From positions 1-27,007 of the forward strand of contig USHH01000003.1 in the NCBI GenBank assembly GCA_900554345.1: a DNA stretch of 27,007 nt, given 5' to 3'. The translations under genes were made by a program, and so were the position numbers. The stretch comes from an uncultured Bacteroidales bacterium. GTDB lineage: Bacteria; Bacteroidota; Bacteroidia; Bacteroidales; Muribaculaceae. Positions 15,770 through 23,195 of this stretch are shown here, piece by piece (positions within the stretch are counted from its first letter, which is position 1; each line of letters starts with the position of its first letter). Below the pieces are notes generated by a model. The model was not told where the DNA came from, searched no databases, and saw only the letters and a program-made list of their open reading frames with translations.

Positions 15770-17401
15770 TTAGCGGTCGATATCGGGAATCACGAAGTCG
15801 AGGGCAGCGCCGATTGTGATGAGGTCGGCGATCATATAGCCCGAGCATGTGAGGTCCATGACACCCACGAGATTGAAGCAGGGGCTCTGGAAGTGCACGC
15901 GGTAAGGATTCTTCTGACCGTCAGATTCGATGTAGACGCCGAACGTGCCGCGCGAGGCCTCCACCTGCTGATACCAGCGGCCGGCGGGGAGCTTGATGAT
16001 CTTGGGCACCTGGGCGCGGATGTCGCCTTCGGGAATATTGTCGACGAGCTGCTCAAGGATCCTGCAGCTCTGCTCTATCTCGCGCATCCTCACCATATAT
16101 CGGGAATAGGAATCGCATCCGTCGAGAAGCACCTCGTCGAAGTCGAGCTCCGAATAAACTGCATAGGGATGCTTCTTTCGGCAGTCGCAGCTCCAGTTGG
16201 AGCCTCGTCCGCTCGGGCCGGTGATGTCGTAGTTGACGGCATCCTCCTTTGAGAGATAGCCGACCTTCTTGAGGCGGTTCATGGCGATGATATTTCCGCT
16301 GAATACGGTGTGGTATTCCTTGAGAGCCTTGGGCATCACCTCGAGCAGGTGGTGGACATCCTTCCTGAAATCGGGGTGTAGGTCGGCGATGACGCCGCCG
16401 ATCACGTTATAGTTCATCGACATACGGGCGCCGCATGTCTTCTCGAATATGTCGAGCACCATCTCACGCTCGCGGAATCCATAGAAGAATGCCGTAGTGG
16501 CGCCGAGGTCCATGGCCGTACAGCCGAACGACAGGAGGTGGGAGGAGATACGCATCAGCTCGTCCATCATCACGCGAATCACCTGTGCGCGGCGTGGCAC
16601 TTCGAGCCCGAGGGCCTTCTCGATGCACATGCAGAGGCAATGGCGGTTCTGGTGGGCCGACATGTAGTCCATACGGTCGGTGAAATGAAGTATCTGTGGA
16701 TAAGTGAGTCCCTCGGAGAGCTTCTCGATTCCGCGGTGGATATACCCGGAGACGACATCGACCTTCCTGACGGTCTCGCCGTCGACGGAAGCGCGGAAAC
16801 GCATCACGCCGTGTGTGGAGGGATGCTGCGGGCCGATGTTGACCACATAGTCGTCTTCGCCGAACACCTTGCCGGGCACGGCCTTCACCTTACCCTTGGC
16901 ATCCTCTACGTATGATACGGTATCGTCCTCGTTTTTCTCGTCGTCGAGCGGTATGGGGTTGAGATCCGGATTGGCGTCATAGTCCTTGCGTAGAGGATAG
17001 CCCTTCCAGTCGTTGCGCAGGAAGAAACGGCGCATGTCGGGGTGGTTGATGAACTTGATGCCGTAGAAGTCGTAGACCTCGCGCTCCTGAAAATTGGCTA
17101 CCTTCCAGAGGGAGCTAACAGAGTGGATCATCGGCTCCTTGCGGTCGGCCACAGCCACCTTGACGGAAATCACCGCCCAGTCGTGGGAGGTGGATGTGAG
17201 ATAATAGATGACCCCGAGCTCATCCTTCCAGTCCATGCCGACCACAGCTGAGAGCACGTCGAAGTCCAGGTCTTTGTTCTCCTTGAGGGCCTTGGCCAGA
17301 GGGAACCAGTCCTTCTCGGGCACAGTCACCAAGAGAGTGTCGCCCTCGGAGAAAGTTGCCGAGGGGCATATCTTGCTGATTATTTCTTTAAAATCGCTCA
17401 T
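15770..17401 (-). CDS. nuoCD: NADH-quinone oxidoreductase fused subunits C and D
   Basis: This single 543-residue protein joins NuoC (30-kDa-like, about residues 1-150) and NuoD (49-kDa-like, about 180-543). The NuoC part has SSLWKVANFQEREVYDFYGI followed by DMRRFFLRNDWKGYPLRKDY, its signature. NuoD begins at VVNIGPQHPSTHGVMRF, whose histidine loop lines the quinone head site, and continues with YIHRGIEKLSEG. The linker is acidic (about 150-180). The fusion is common in Bacteroidota and in enterobacteria. It starts 22 bases after nuoB. Confidence 0.96.
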   Translation of the reverse strand: MSDFKEIISKICPSATFSEGDTLLVTVPEKDWFPLAKALKENKDLDFDVLSAVVGMDWKDELGVIYYLTSTSHDWAVISVKVAVADRKEPMIHSVSSLWKVANFQEREVYDFYGIKFINHPDMRRFFLRNDWKGYPLRKDYDANPDLNPIPLDDEKNEDDTVSYVEDAKGKVKAVPGKVFGEDDYVVNIGPQHPSTHGVMRFRASVDGETVRKVDVVSGYIHRGIEKLSEGLTYPQILHFTDRMDYMSAHQNRHCLCMCIEKALGLEVPRRAQVIRVMMDELMRISSHLLSFGCTAMDLGATTAFFYGFREREMVLDIFEKTCGARMSMNYNVIGGVIADLHPDFRKDVHHLLEVMPKALKEYHTVFSGNIIAMNRLKKVGYLSKEDAVNYDITGPSGRGSNWSCDCRKKHPYAVYSELDFDEVLLDGCDSYSRYMVRMREIEQSCRILEQLVDNIPEGDIRAQVPKIIKLPAGRWYQQVEASRGTFGVYIESDGQKNPYRVHFQSPCFNLVGVMDLTCSGYMIADLITIGAALDFVIPDIDR

Positions 17402-17423
17402 AGTGTATGAATAATGGCTGGGA

Positions 17424-18035
17424 TTAACCTATCTGACCTTTCTCAGAGGGATGCTTTGCGAAAAACTCATCGATTTTCTCCTTGCGGTTGACGCCACCGA
17501 AGAATTTCTGAACCTTGATCTTGCGCTGTAGCTGCATCAGGCCGTAGAACATGGCCTCCGGACGGGGAGGGCAGCCGGGAATGAAGACGTCGACGGGGAG
17601 AATCTTCTCCACGCCGGGCACCACGCAGTAGGAATTCTTGAAGGGGCCGCCCGATACGGCGCAGCCGCCACACGCGATGACATACTTCGGCTCGGCCAGC
17701 TGCTCGTAGAGCCTGCGGAGCACAGGAGCCATGCGATGAACGATTGTGCCCTGCACCATGATGTAGTCGGCCTGACGGGGCGAGTTGCGTGCCACCTCGA
17801 ATCCGAAGCGCGCCATATCGTATCTGGCGGCGCCGAGGCTCATGAACTCGATGGCGCAGCAGCTCGTGCCGAAGCAGAGCGGCCAGAGCGAGTTGGAGAT
17901 ACCCCAGTTGATGAGTTTGTCGAAATTGCCTACCACGACATTGGCGCCGGTGGCGTTGAGTTCTTCAACCAACTTGTCGATATACTCGTTGTGCTTGAAG
18001 TCCTCGTGCTTCATGCTTTTGATTTTCACGTCCAT
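17424..18035 (-). CDS. nuoB: NADH-quinone oxidoreductase subunit B (N2 cluster)
   Basis: NuoB carries the terminal [4Fe-4S] cluster N2, which passes electrons to quinone. The ligand pattern is complete: tandem C59-C60 in GTSCCAIEF, C125 in GGCAVSGGPF and C155 in IPGCPPRPEA. The protein has 203 residues with a soluble N-terminal extension of about 40 residues. The start overlaps the end of nuoA by 10 bases, a layout that suggests translational coupling. An alternative start at the internal Met8 would remove the overlap, and I cannot exclude it. Confidence 0.96.
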   Translation of the reverse strand: MDVKIKSMKHEDFKHNEYIDKLVEELNATGANVVVGNFDKLINWGISNSLWPLCFGTSCCAIEFMSLGAARYDMARFGFEVARNSPRQADYIMVQGTIVHRMAPVLRRLYEQLAEPKYVIACGGCAVSGGPFKNSYCVVPGVEKILPVDVFIPGCPPRPEAMFYGLMQLQRKIKVQKFFGGVNRKEKIDEFFAKHPSEKGQIG

Positions 18036-18397
18036 TTGAGAGCTCCTTTCCGCCAGGCGTAAGCGAGGCCAACTATCAGGATAAACATAAAGATGCCGAT
18101 GCAGAGCAGACCCGAGGGGCCAAGAGCGTTCATCTTGACAGCCCAGGGATAGAGAAACACAGTCTCGACGTCGAAGATCAGGAAGAGGATCGCGAATATG
18201 TAATATCCGGCCTTAAACTGAATCATCGACTGCCCGCGGGTAGGGATACCGCATTCATAAGGCTCTGACTTCTTTACCGAGAATGACTTCGGCGAGATCA
18301 GGCGTGCAATCAGCAAAGCGGCAAACACCAGCACCGCGCCTGTGACGACTGCGGTAATGGCGAGGACACCGTTGCTTATCTCCAACAAAAGATTCAT
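18026..18397 (-). CDS. nuoA: NADH-quinone oxidoreductase subunit A, first gene of the nuo-atp operon
   Basis: NuoA (ND3 homologue) is a three-helix subunit at the quinone module. The 123 residues include the hallmark loop KSEPYECGIPTRG with its conserved cysteine, then the helix FAILFLIFDVETVFLYPWAV. This is the promoter-proximal gene: a consensus Bacteroidetes promoter lies about 80-115 bases upstream. The leader between the predicted transcription start (near 18473) and the ATG is roughly 75 bases and is AT-rich next to the start codon. No strong Shine-Dalgarno sequence is seen, as is usual in this phylum. Confidence 0.96.
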   Translation of the reverse strand: MNLLLEISNGVLAITAVVTGAVLVFAALLIARLISPKSFSVKKSEPYECGIPTRGQSMIQFKAGYYIFAILFLIFDVETVFLYPWAVKMNALGPSGLLCIGIFMFILIVGLAYAWRKGALKWT

Positions 18398-18479
18398 ATA
18401 TTCGATATATATATAAGATGTTATGCCGTTTTTATGGTATTATGGAATCGTGTCGCTGTCGCTAAACACGGTCGCGGTG

Positions 18480-18511
18480 CAAAGTTACTTAAAAAAACTT
18501 ATATCGGCAAA
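18480..18511 (-). promoter_or_regulatory. Promoter of the nuo-atp operon
   Basis: On the minus strand, TTTG (plus 18508-18511) and TAACTTTG (plus 18480-18487) are separated by 20 bases. This matches the Bacteroidetes sigma-ABfr consensus (-33 TTTG, -7 TAnnTTTG). The predicted start is near 18473. It is the only such match I noticed upstream of any gene in the 18-gene run. Confidence 0.8.
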
Positions 18512-18520
18512 TATATTTGC
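18507..18520. promoter_or_regulatory. Perfect 14-bp palindrome over the nuo promoter -33 box
   Basis: GCAAATATATTTGC is its own reverse complement and covers the -33 TTTG of the nuo-atp promoter. Its position suggests an operator for an unidentified regulator. The palindrome contains TTTG on both strands, so chance overlap with an AT-rich promoter upstream region remains possible. Confidence 0.45.
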
Positions 18521-18534
18521 AAGTAATACAGAAA

Positions 18535-18566
18535 GAGAGCGCGACGCATTGCCGCGCCGCGCTCTC
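18535..18566 (-). terminator. Intrinsic terminator after the lipoprotein gene
   Basis: On the minus strand, GAGAGCGCG and CGCGCTCTC form a perfect 9-bp stem with a 14-base loop, followed by the T-rich TTTCTGTATTACTT. It sits 52 bases after the lipoprotein stop codon and just upstream of the nuo promoter, so it insulates the two units. Confidence 0.75.
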
Positions 18567-18618
18567 CTGAAATATATCCTGCTGTGCTATGTGAGTCATA
18601 TTATGACCGGCATCTGTC

Positions 18619-19524
18619 TCAGAAGAGGCAGTATACGCCGTTGAACATCCCGTGATAACGGTCGCCGACATTGAACTCCATGGCCACCTGGTCGAGATTG
18701 TCGGAGGTCGTGGTCATCGAGAATTTCTTGAAGGGGTAATTCGGGTTGGGCGTGGTGGCGGCTCCCTCCACTACCTCGGGGATGATATCCTCCCCAGTTA
18801 TACGGTAACCGTTGGCCATAGTCTCTACGGGAAGCGATTTGAGCACCATAGCGGTGATCTTCTGCGGTTGCTGGGGCGCGAACTGGGCATTGTATATCAC
18901 GACATCCGCTGTCATCTTCTCGACATCGATTACTGCACGATAGACAATCTCCTTGTTCTCGAAGCTGCCTGCATTGCCGTCCTTGTCGGTGTAATGGGTT
19001 GTAGTGGTGCCTGCATAATATGCATCCCGGCAGAATGTGCGCACGGTGTACTCATTGCCTATGTTGTATTTCAACACGGGGATTGGAGTCGGCGTGGCAA
19101 TACCCGTTATGCCCGGCACTACGGTGCTGATATAGTAGACTGCCGAGGTGATTCGACCCGAGAAGTTGTTGAGGGGCAGCGAGCTGTCCTGGTTGACGTT
19201 GCCGGAGCATCCGGTAAACGATATCACGGTGCCTAACGCCGACACGGTCTGGGTGTAGGGCGTCTCTCCGGTGACGAAGGAAGATTTCGATGTGCCGAGC
19301 ATAAGGTCGGCGGTCGATACCGTGAGGTTGCTTCCCTTCAGATAGAAGGAATATGTGCCGGTCGACATATAGGGCTTGACATCTGCATCGGAAGGAGTCA
19401 CCAGGTTGACGATGTTGTAGACGAGCGTCTGCTCACGATTGTCGTCGCCGTCGCCGAGGCATGACGTGAGGAGGGGGGCCGCGAGGGCCACGGCGCCGAG
19501 CGCTAAGGATGATTTGATTTTCAT
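18619..19524 (-). CDS. Putative outer-membrane lipoprotein of unknown function
   Basis: The 301-residue protein begins MKIKSSLALGAVALAAPLLT and then SCLGDGDDN. This is a lipoprotein signal peptide with the acylated cysteine at about residue 22, followed by Asp-rich residues like the Bacteroidetes surface lipoprotein export signal. The mature part is Ser/Thr-rich and looks beta-rich. I do not recognise a family. It lies 45 bases after a TonB-dependent receptor on the same strand, so the two are probably one operon. The lipoprotein may work with the receptor at the cell surface, as SusD-, HmuY- or BtuG-type partners do, but it shows no obvious resemblance to those families by eye. Confidence 0.8.
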   Translation of the reverse strand: MKIKSSLALGAVALAAPLLTSCLGDGDDNREQTLVYNIVNLVTPSDADVKPYMSTGTYSFYLKGSNLTVSTADLMLGTSKSSFVTGETPYTQTVSALGTVISFTGCSGNVNQDSSLPLNNFSGRITSAVYYISTVVPGITGIATPTPIPVLKYNIGNEYTVRTFCRDAYYAGTTTTHYTDKDGNAGSFENKEIVYRAVIDVEKMTADVVIYNAQFAPQQPQKITAMVLKSLPVETMANGYRITGEDIIPEVVEGAATTPNPNYPFKKFSMTTTSDNLDQVAMEFNVGDRYHGMFNGVYCLF

Positions 19525-19569
19525 TATTGATATCTTAAAGTGTTTCTTAACTGATAACGGAGAAGAGAG

Positions 19570-21810
19570 TCAAATATTGATACGCAGTGTCATGCCGATC
19601 TCACGCGGCTTGCCCCTCTGCAGGAATTCGTTGCCCATCGACACGAAATAGAATGTGTCGTAGCTGACGCTGTTGAGGTTTCTGACCCAAACCTGGAAGT
19701 CGCCCCGGCGTCCGGTGAAGGTAGCGCTGATGCCTGTGACGAAATACATGTTCTGGTGGAGGGTATTGGCCTCGTTCCAGTAGATGCGGCCGGTGCCCTT
19801 CATGTTTATGTCGAAGGTGAGTCCTGACAGCCAGGAAGTCACGTTGGGGAAGGTGTATAGCGCCTGGAGGAAGAGGGTGTTGCGCGGCACGTAAGGAAGC
19901 GCGTTGCCGCTGAAATTGTCGTGGCCGTCGAAGAAATGGATGAATGTGGCGTTGGTGTAGCCATAGTTGGCGCGGAGTGCCATCCCTTCCACAGGCTTGA
20001 CGGTAAGGCTTGCCTCGCCTCCCCAGCTGCGTGTCTTTCCGGCATTGGTCATGATTCGGCCGGTGGTGGTGCCGTCGGGAAACATGGTGAGCTGCTGGTC
20101 GCGGCAGTATATATAGAATAAGGCGCCGTCGAGAAGAAGCCTGCCTCCGAGAAAGTCAAGATGGGCGCCGACCTCGAAATTCCAGCTCTGCTCCGGCTTG
20201 TAGCCCACCACCTCGTCGATGTCGTAGGAGGCGCCGACGCCCATGATGCCCATAAGGCGCTGCTGCAGCACGTCGCTGAACATCTGGGTGTTGAAACCAC
20301 CCGATTTATAACCTTTCGAGATGTTGAGATATACATTGTCGTCGGCAGATATGTCGTAGAGGGCTGTGATCTTGGGAAGGAGGGTAAGGAAATGCCTTGA
20401 GCGCTCGCCGCGGTCGTCGATATCCACCGGCACGTGGCGCATCGGAGTCAGCTCGCCCCCGCCACCGGTCTGCATGATGGTGTAGCCTGTGGAGCAGTCG
20501 CTGTGATACTTGAGGGTTGTGTGCTCGTAGTCAAGCCTGACGCCGGCGGTGAAATGCCAGCGGTCGAGATCAAGACGCGACTCATGGTAGGCCGCGAGGC
20601 CCCATGTCGGAATCCTGAAATTTGAATTGAGCACAAACGACCTGGAATCCCATTGGATCGGATAGTCGGGATTGGCGGAATTGCGGTGGTCTTCTATCAG
20701 CGACGCTATCCCCTGGTTCTTGAAGGTCACCGGCGCGGTCATGTTCTGATGGCGATGGAAGGCGAAGGCGCCGAAGAGCCATCTGTAGATGCCCCCGTCG
20801 TCCATAGGCTTAAGCACGAGGTCCTGTGTCACGCCTGTCTCATGCTGCTTCTGCATGAGAGTGAAATAGTCGAGCGGAAGGAAATCCTGGTCAAGGGTAA
20901 GGTTGTCGGATATAAACTGGTAGGAAGTGATGGAGGTAAGTGAGAGCCGGTCGCCGGTATATCCCACTGTGAGCCCGTCGGAAACAGTGACGCGATGATA
21001 GAAGCATGTATCGTTGTATGAAATCTTTCCCGTCTGCACGGAGGCATATGGATAACCGCCCTGGCGAAGCATTCCGATGTTGGCCGCGTTGCTGATGCGG
21101 AGACGGGGCGAAGGATTCCACTGGGCCTTGAGCCTGAAATTGAAAAGTCTCTCGCGGTCGAGCTTAGTGCTGTCGTAGTCATTGGTATAGAATCCTGAGG
21201 AAGCCGAGAACGAGGCTATGGCTGCAATGCCGAAATTGCGGCCGAAGCGGTGATACCAGCCTGCGGAGCCCCTGAAGGGGTTGTTGGTGGCCGTCTGCAC
21301 GGAAAGACGCCATCCCTGATAGGACAGGGGCGAGAGAGTCTGGATATTGATGAGGCCGGCCATGGTGTTGCGGCCGAAGAGGGTTGACTGTGGGCCGCGG
21401 AGCATCTCCACCGACACCATGTCGGAAAGGTCGAAGTCGTAGGCGTTCTTATTAAGGACAGGCACATTGTCGACATTAAGGCCGACCGACGGCTGGTCGA
21501 TACGGGCGCCGATGCCCCTGACGTAGATGGTGCTTGTGATTCGTGAGCCATAATCGGGGATATAGAAATTGGGCACTACATCCGACAGGCCCTTGATGGC
21601 CACCACATTGAGCTGGTTGAGCTCGGGCGCCGTCACGATGGATGCCGCCACGGGCTGCCCGCGCAGCGATGAGCTCTGCTTTACTGCCACTACACTGACT
21701 TCCTCGAGGCCGGTGACCTGTGTGGAATCCGCCTTGGCCTCGGTCTGGGCGCGGGAAGACGCACACCATAGAGACAAGACTGTTAAGACGAGAATACATC
21801 TGACTGACAT
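19570..21810 (-). CDS. TonB-dependent outer-membrane receptor (not SusC-type)
   Basis: The protein is an outer-membrane beta-barrel that imports a ligand using TonB energy. I choose the ATG at 21810 (MSVRCILVLTVLSLWCASSRAQ, a clear signal peptide), giving 746 residues. An upstream ATG at 21849 lies before the predicted transcription start. The plug domain runs from about residue 28 to 150 and includes VPNFYIPDYGSRITSTIYVRG, RGIGARIDQPSVGLNVDNVP and VEMLRGPQSTLFGRNTMAGLINI. The barrel includes YLNISKGYKSGGFNTQMF, typical of siderophore or small-ligand receptors. The N-terminal carboxypeptidase-like domain of SusC proteins is absent. The ligand is unknown. It is transcribed with the downstream lipoprotein and divergently from sdaA. 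Confidence 0.9.
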   Translation of the reverse strand: MSVRCILVLTVLSLWCASSRAQTEAKADSTQVTGLEEVSVVAVKQSSSLRGQPVAASIVTAPELNQLNVVAIKGLSDVVPNFYIPDYGSRITSTIYVRGIGARIDQPSVGLNVDNVPVLNKNAYDFDLSDMVSVEMLRGPQSTLFGRNTMAGLINIQTLSPLSYQGWRLSVQTATNNPFRGSAGWYHRFGRNFGIAAIASFSASSGFYTNDYDSTKLDRERLFNFRLKAQWNPSPRLRISNAANIGMLRQGGYPYASVQTGKISYNDTCFYHRVTVSDGLTVGYTGDRLSLTSITSYQFISDNLTLDQDFLPLDYFTLMQKQHETGVTQDLVLKPMDDGGIYRWLFGAFAFHRHQNMTAPVTFKNQGIASLIEDHRNSANPDYPIQWDSRSFVLNSNFRIPTWGLAAYHESRLDLDRWHFTAGVRLDYEHTTLKYHSDCSTGYTIMQTGGGGELTPMRHVPVDIDDRGERSRHFLTLLPKITALYDISADDNVYLNISKGYKSGGFNTQMFSDVLQQRLMGIMGVGASYDIDEVVGYKPEQSWNFEVGAHLDFLGGRLLLDGALFYIYCRDQQLTMFPDGTTTGRIMTNAGKTRSWGGEASLTVKPVEGMALRANYGYTNATFIHFFDGHDNFSGNALPYVPRNTLFLQALYTFPNVTSWLSGLTFDINMKGTGRIYWNEANTLHQNMYFVTGISATFTGRRGDFQVWVRNLNSVSYDTFYFVSMGNEFLQRGKPREIGMTLRINI

Positions 21811-21818
21811 AACGGCTG

Positions 21819-21850
21819 CAAAATTACTGTAAAGAGCCGAGACCTGCAAT
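21819..21850 (-). promoter_or_regulatory. Candidate promoter of the TonB receptor-lipoprotein pair
   Basis: On the minus strand, TAATTTTG (plus 21819-21826) matches the -7 TAnnTTTG box. Twenty bases upstream lies ATTG (plus 21847-21850), one base from the -33 TTTG. Transcription would start at about 21812, two bases or so from the ATG at 21810, implying a very short or absent leader. Confidence 0.55.
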
Positions 21851-21867
21851 CATCAAAATTGATGATT
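21848..21867. promoter_or_regulatory. 20-bp inverted repeat between divergent promoters (candidate operator)
   Basis: AATCATCAA-AA-TTGATGATT is a perfect 9-bp inverted repeat with a 2-base spacer. It overlaps the -33 box of the TonB receptor promoter and lies 6 bases upstream of the -33 box of the sdaA promoter. Both the symmetry and the position fit a dimeric regulator controlling both units. I cannot name the regulator. Confidence 0.6.
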
Positions 21868-21873
21868 TTTAGA

Positions 21874-21905
21874 TTTGCATATATCGCCCCATAATGGTAT
21901 ATTTG
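21874..21905 (+). promoter_or_regulatory. Promoter of sdaA-rnz
   Basis: TTTG (21874-21877) and TATATTTG (21898-21905) are separated by 20 bases, a full match to the Bacteroidetes -33/-7 consensus. The predicted start near 21912 leaves a leader of about 24 bases before the ATG at 21936. It also rules out the earlier in-frame ATG at 21894. Confidence 0.8.
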
Positions 21906-21935
21906 CAGACGCAACCAAACGAAACAACCACAATC

Positions 21936-23171
21936 ATGAAATCCATAAAGGAAATCTACCGTATCGGCACCGGCCCCTCATCGTCGCATACGATGGGTCC
22001 GCGCAAGGCCGCCGAGATATTTCTAAAAAAACACCTTCACGCCAGCGGGTATGAAGTGACACTCTACGGAAGCCTTGCCGCCACAGGCAAAGGGCATATG
22101 ACCGACCAGGCCATCATCGACGTGCTGAGCCGCAACGGTCTGCCTGTGGAAATCAAATGGAAGCCCGAGGTGTTTCTTCCCTATCATCCCAACGGCATGA
22201 CATTCCGGTCGCTCAACGAAGCCGGCCTTCCCTCCGACGAGTGGACGGTCTACAGTGTGGGCGGAGGCGCGATAGAAGGTGAGGGACTGGAACACAACGA
22301 TGGCGCCGAGATATATAACATGAACACCCTCAGCGAGATTATGGAATACTGCGAACGCAGCGGTCGCAGCTATTGGGAGTATGTGGAGCAATGTGAGGGC
22401 CAAGGCATCTACGACCACCTGCGCGATGTCTGGAAGACGATGCGCAAGGCTGTGGAAGACGGGCTCGCCACCGACGGGCGTCTTCCCGGGCCGCTCAACC
22501 TCAGACGCAAGGCACCGGCCTACTTCGTCAGGGCGGAGGGGTATCGAGATAATCTGCGGTCGCGCGGGCTCGTGTTCGCCTACGCGCTGGCGGTCAGCGA
22601 GCAGAATGCCTCGGGCGGAGAAATCGTGACGGCGCCTACCTGCGGCTCGAGCGGTGTAGTGCCCGGTGTGCTCTACCATCTATGGAAGAGCCGAGATTTC
22701 CCGGAAAAGCAGATGCTTCACGCCCTGGCCACCGCGGGCCTCATAGGGAATGTGGTGAAGCACAATGCGAGCATCTCCGGAGCCGATGTGGGTTGTCAGG
22801 GGGAGGTAGGCGTGGCGTGCGCGATGGCCGCCGCAGCAGCATGCCAGCTTTTCGGAGGGAGCCCCGCGCAGATAGAATATGCGGCGGAAATGGGCCTCGA
22901 GCATCACCTCGGCATGACGTGCGACCCGGTATGCGGTCTTGTGCAGATTCCCTGCATCGAGCGTAACGCCTACGCCGCCGCCAGGGCCCTCGACGCCAAC
23001 ATCTACTCCACGTTCTCCGACGGCCAGCACCGTGTGTCGTTCGACAAGCTCGTACAGGTGATGAAAGAGACAGGCCACGACCTTCCCTCATTATATAAGG
23101 AGACTGGCGCAGGCGGCCTTGCCAAAGACTATACCGTCGACAACGTGCAGCTCAACCGCAATCCCTCCTGA
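21936..23171 (+). CDS. sdaA: L-serine ammonia-lyase, iron-sulfur-dependent
   Basis: The enzyme deaminates L-serine to pyruvate and ammonia using a [4Fe-4S] cluster as Lewis acid. The start at 21936 (MKSIKEIYRIGTGPSSSHTM) gives 411 residues and fits the promoter. The N-terminal beta domain carries GPSSSHTMGP, and the catalytic alpha domain carries TAPTCGSSGVVPG. Three cysteines, C287, C329 and C340, have spacings of 42 and 11, the same as the three core cluster ligands described for the Legionella enzyme. The C-terminal cysteine that acts as fourth ligand in the Legionella and E. coli type enzymes is absent; this protein ends QLNRNPS. Alpha and beta domains are in one chain. It is followed 24 bases later by rnz. 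Confidence 0.95.
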   Translation: MKSIKEIYRIGTGPSSSHTMGPRKAAEIFLKKHLHASGYEVTLYGSLAATGKGHMTDQAIIDVLSRNGLPVEIKWKPEVFLPYHPNGMTFRSLNEAGLPSDEWTVYSVGGGAIEGEGLEHNDGAEIYNMNTLSEIMEYCERSGRSYWEYVEQCEGQGIYDHLRDVWKTMRKAVEDGLATDGRLPGPLNLRRKAPAYFVRAEGYRDNLRSRGLVFAYALAVSEQNASGGEIVTAPTCGSSGVVPGVLYHLWKSRDFPEKQMLHALATAGLIGNVVKHNASISGADVGCQGEVGVACAMAAAAACQLFGGSPAQIEYAAEMGLEHHLGMTCDPVCGLVQIPCIERNAYAAARALDANIYSTFSDGQHRVSFDKLVQVMKETGHDLPSLYKETGAGGLAKDYTVDNVQLNRNPS

Positions 23172-23195
23172 CATACCGACACATATCCCTCGAGT

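Noticed and set aside
18398..18479. Riboswitch in the nuoA leader
   Set aside because: The leader of about 75 bases has only a weak 5-bp stem (18449-18453 with 18466-18470) and no recognisable aptamer motif.
21894..21935. Earlier in-frame ATG for sdaA at 21894
   Set aside because: It lies upstream of or within the -7 promoter box (21898-21905), before the predicted transcription start. The ATG at 21936 gives the family N-terminus.
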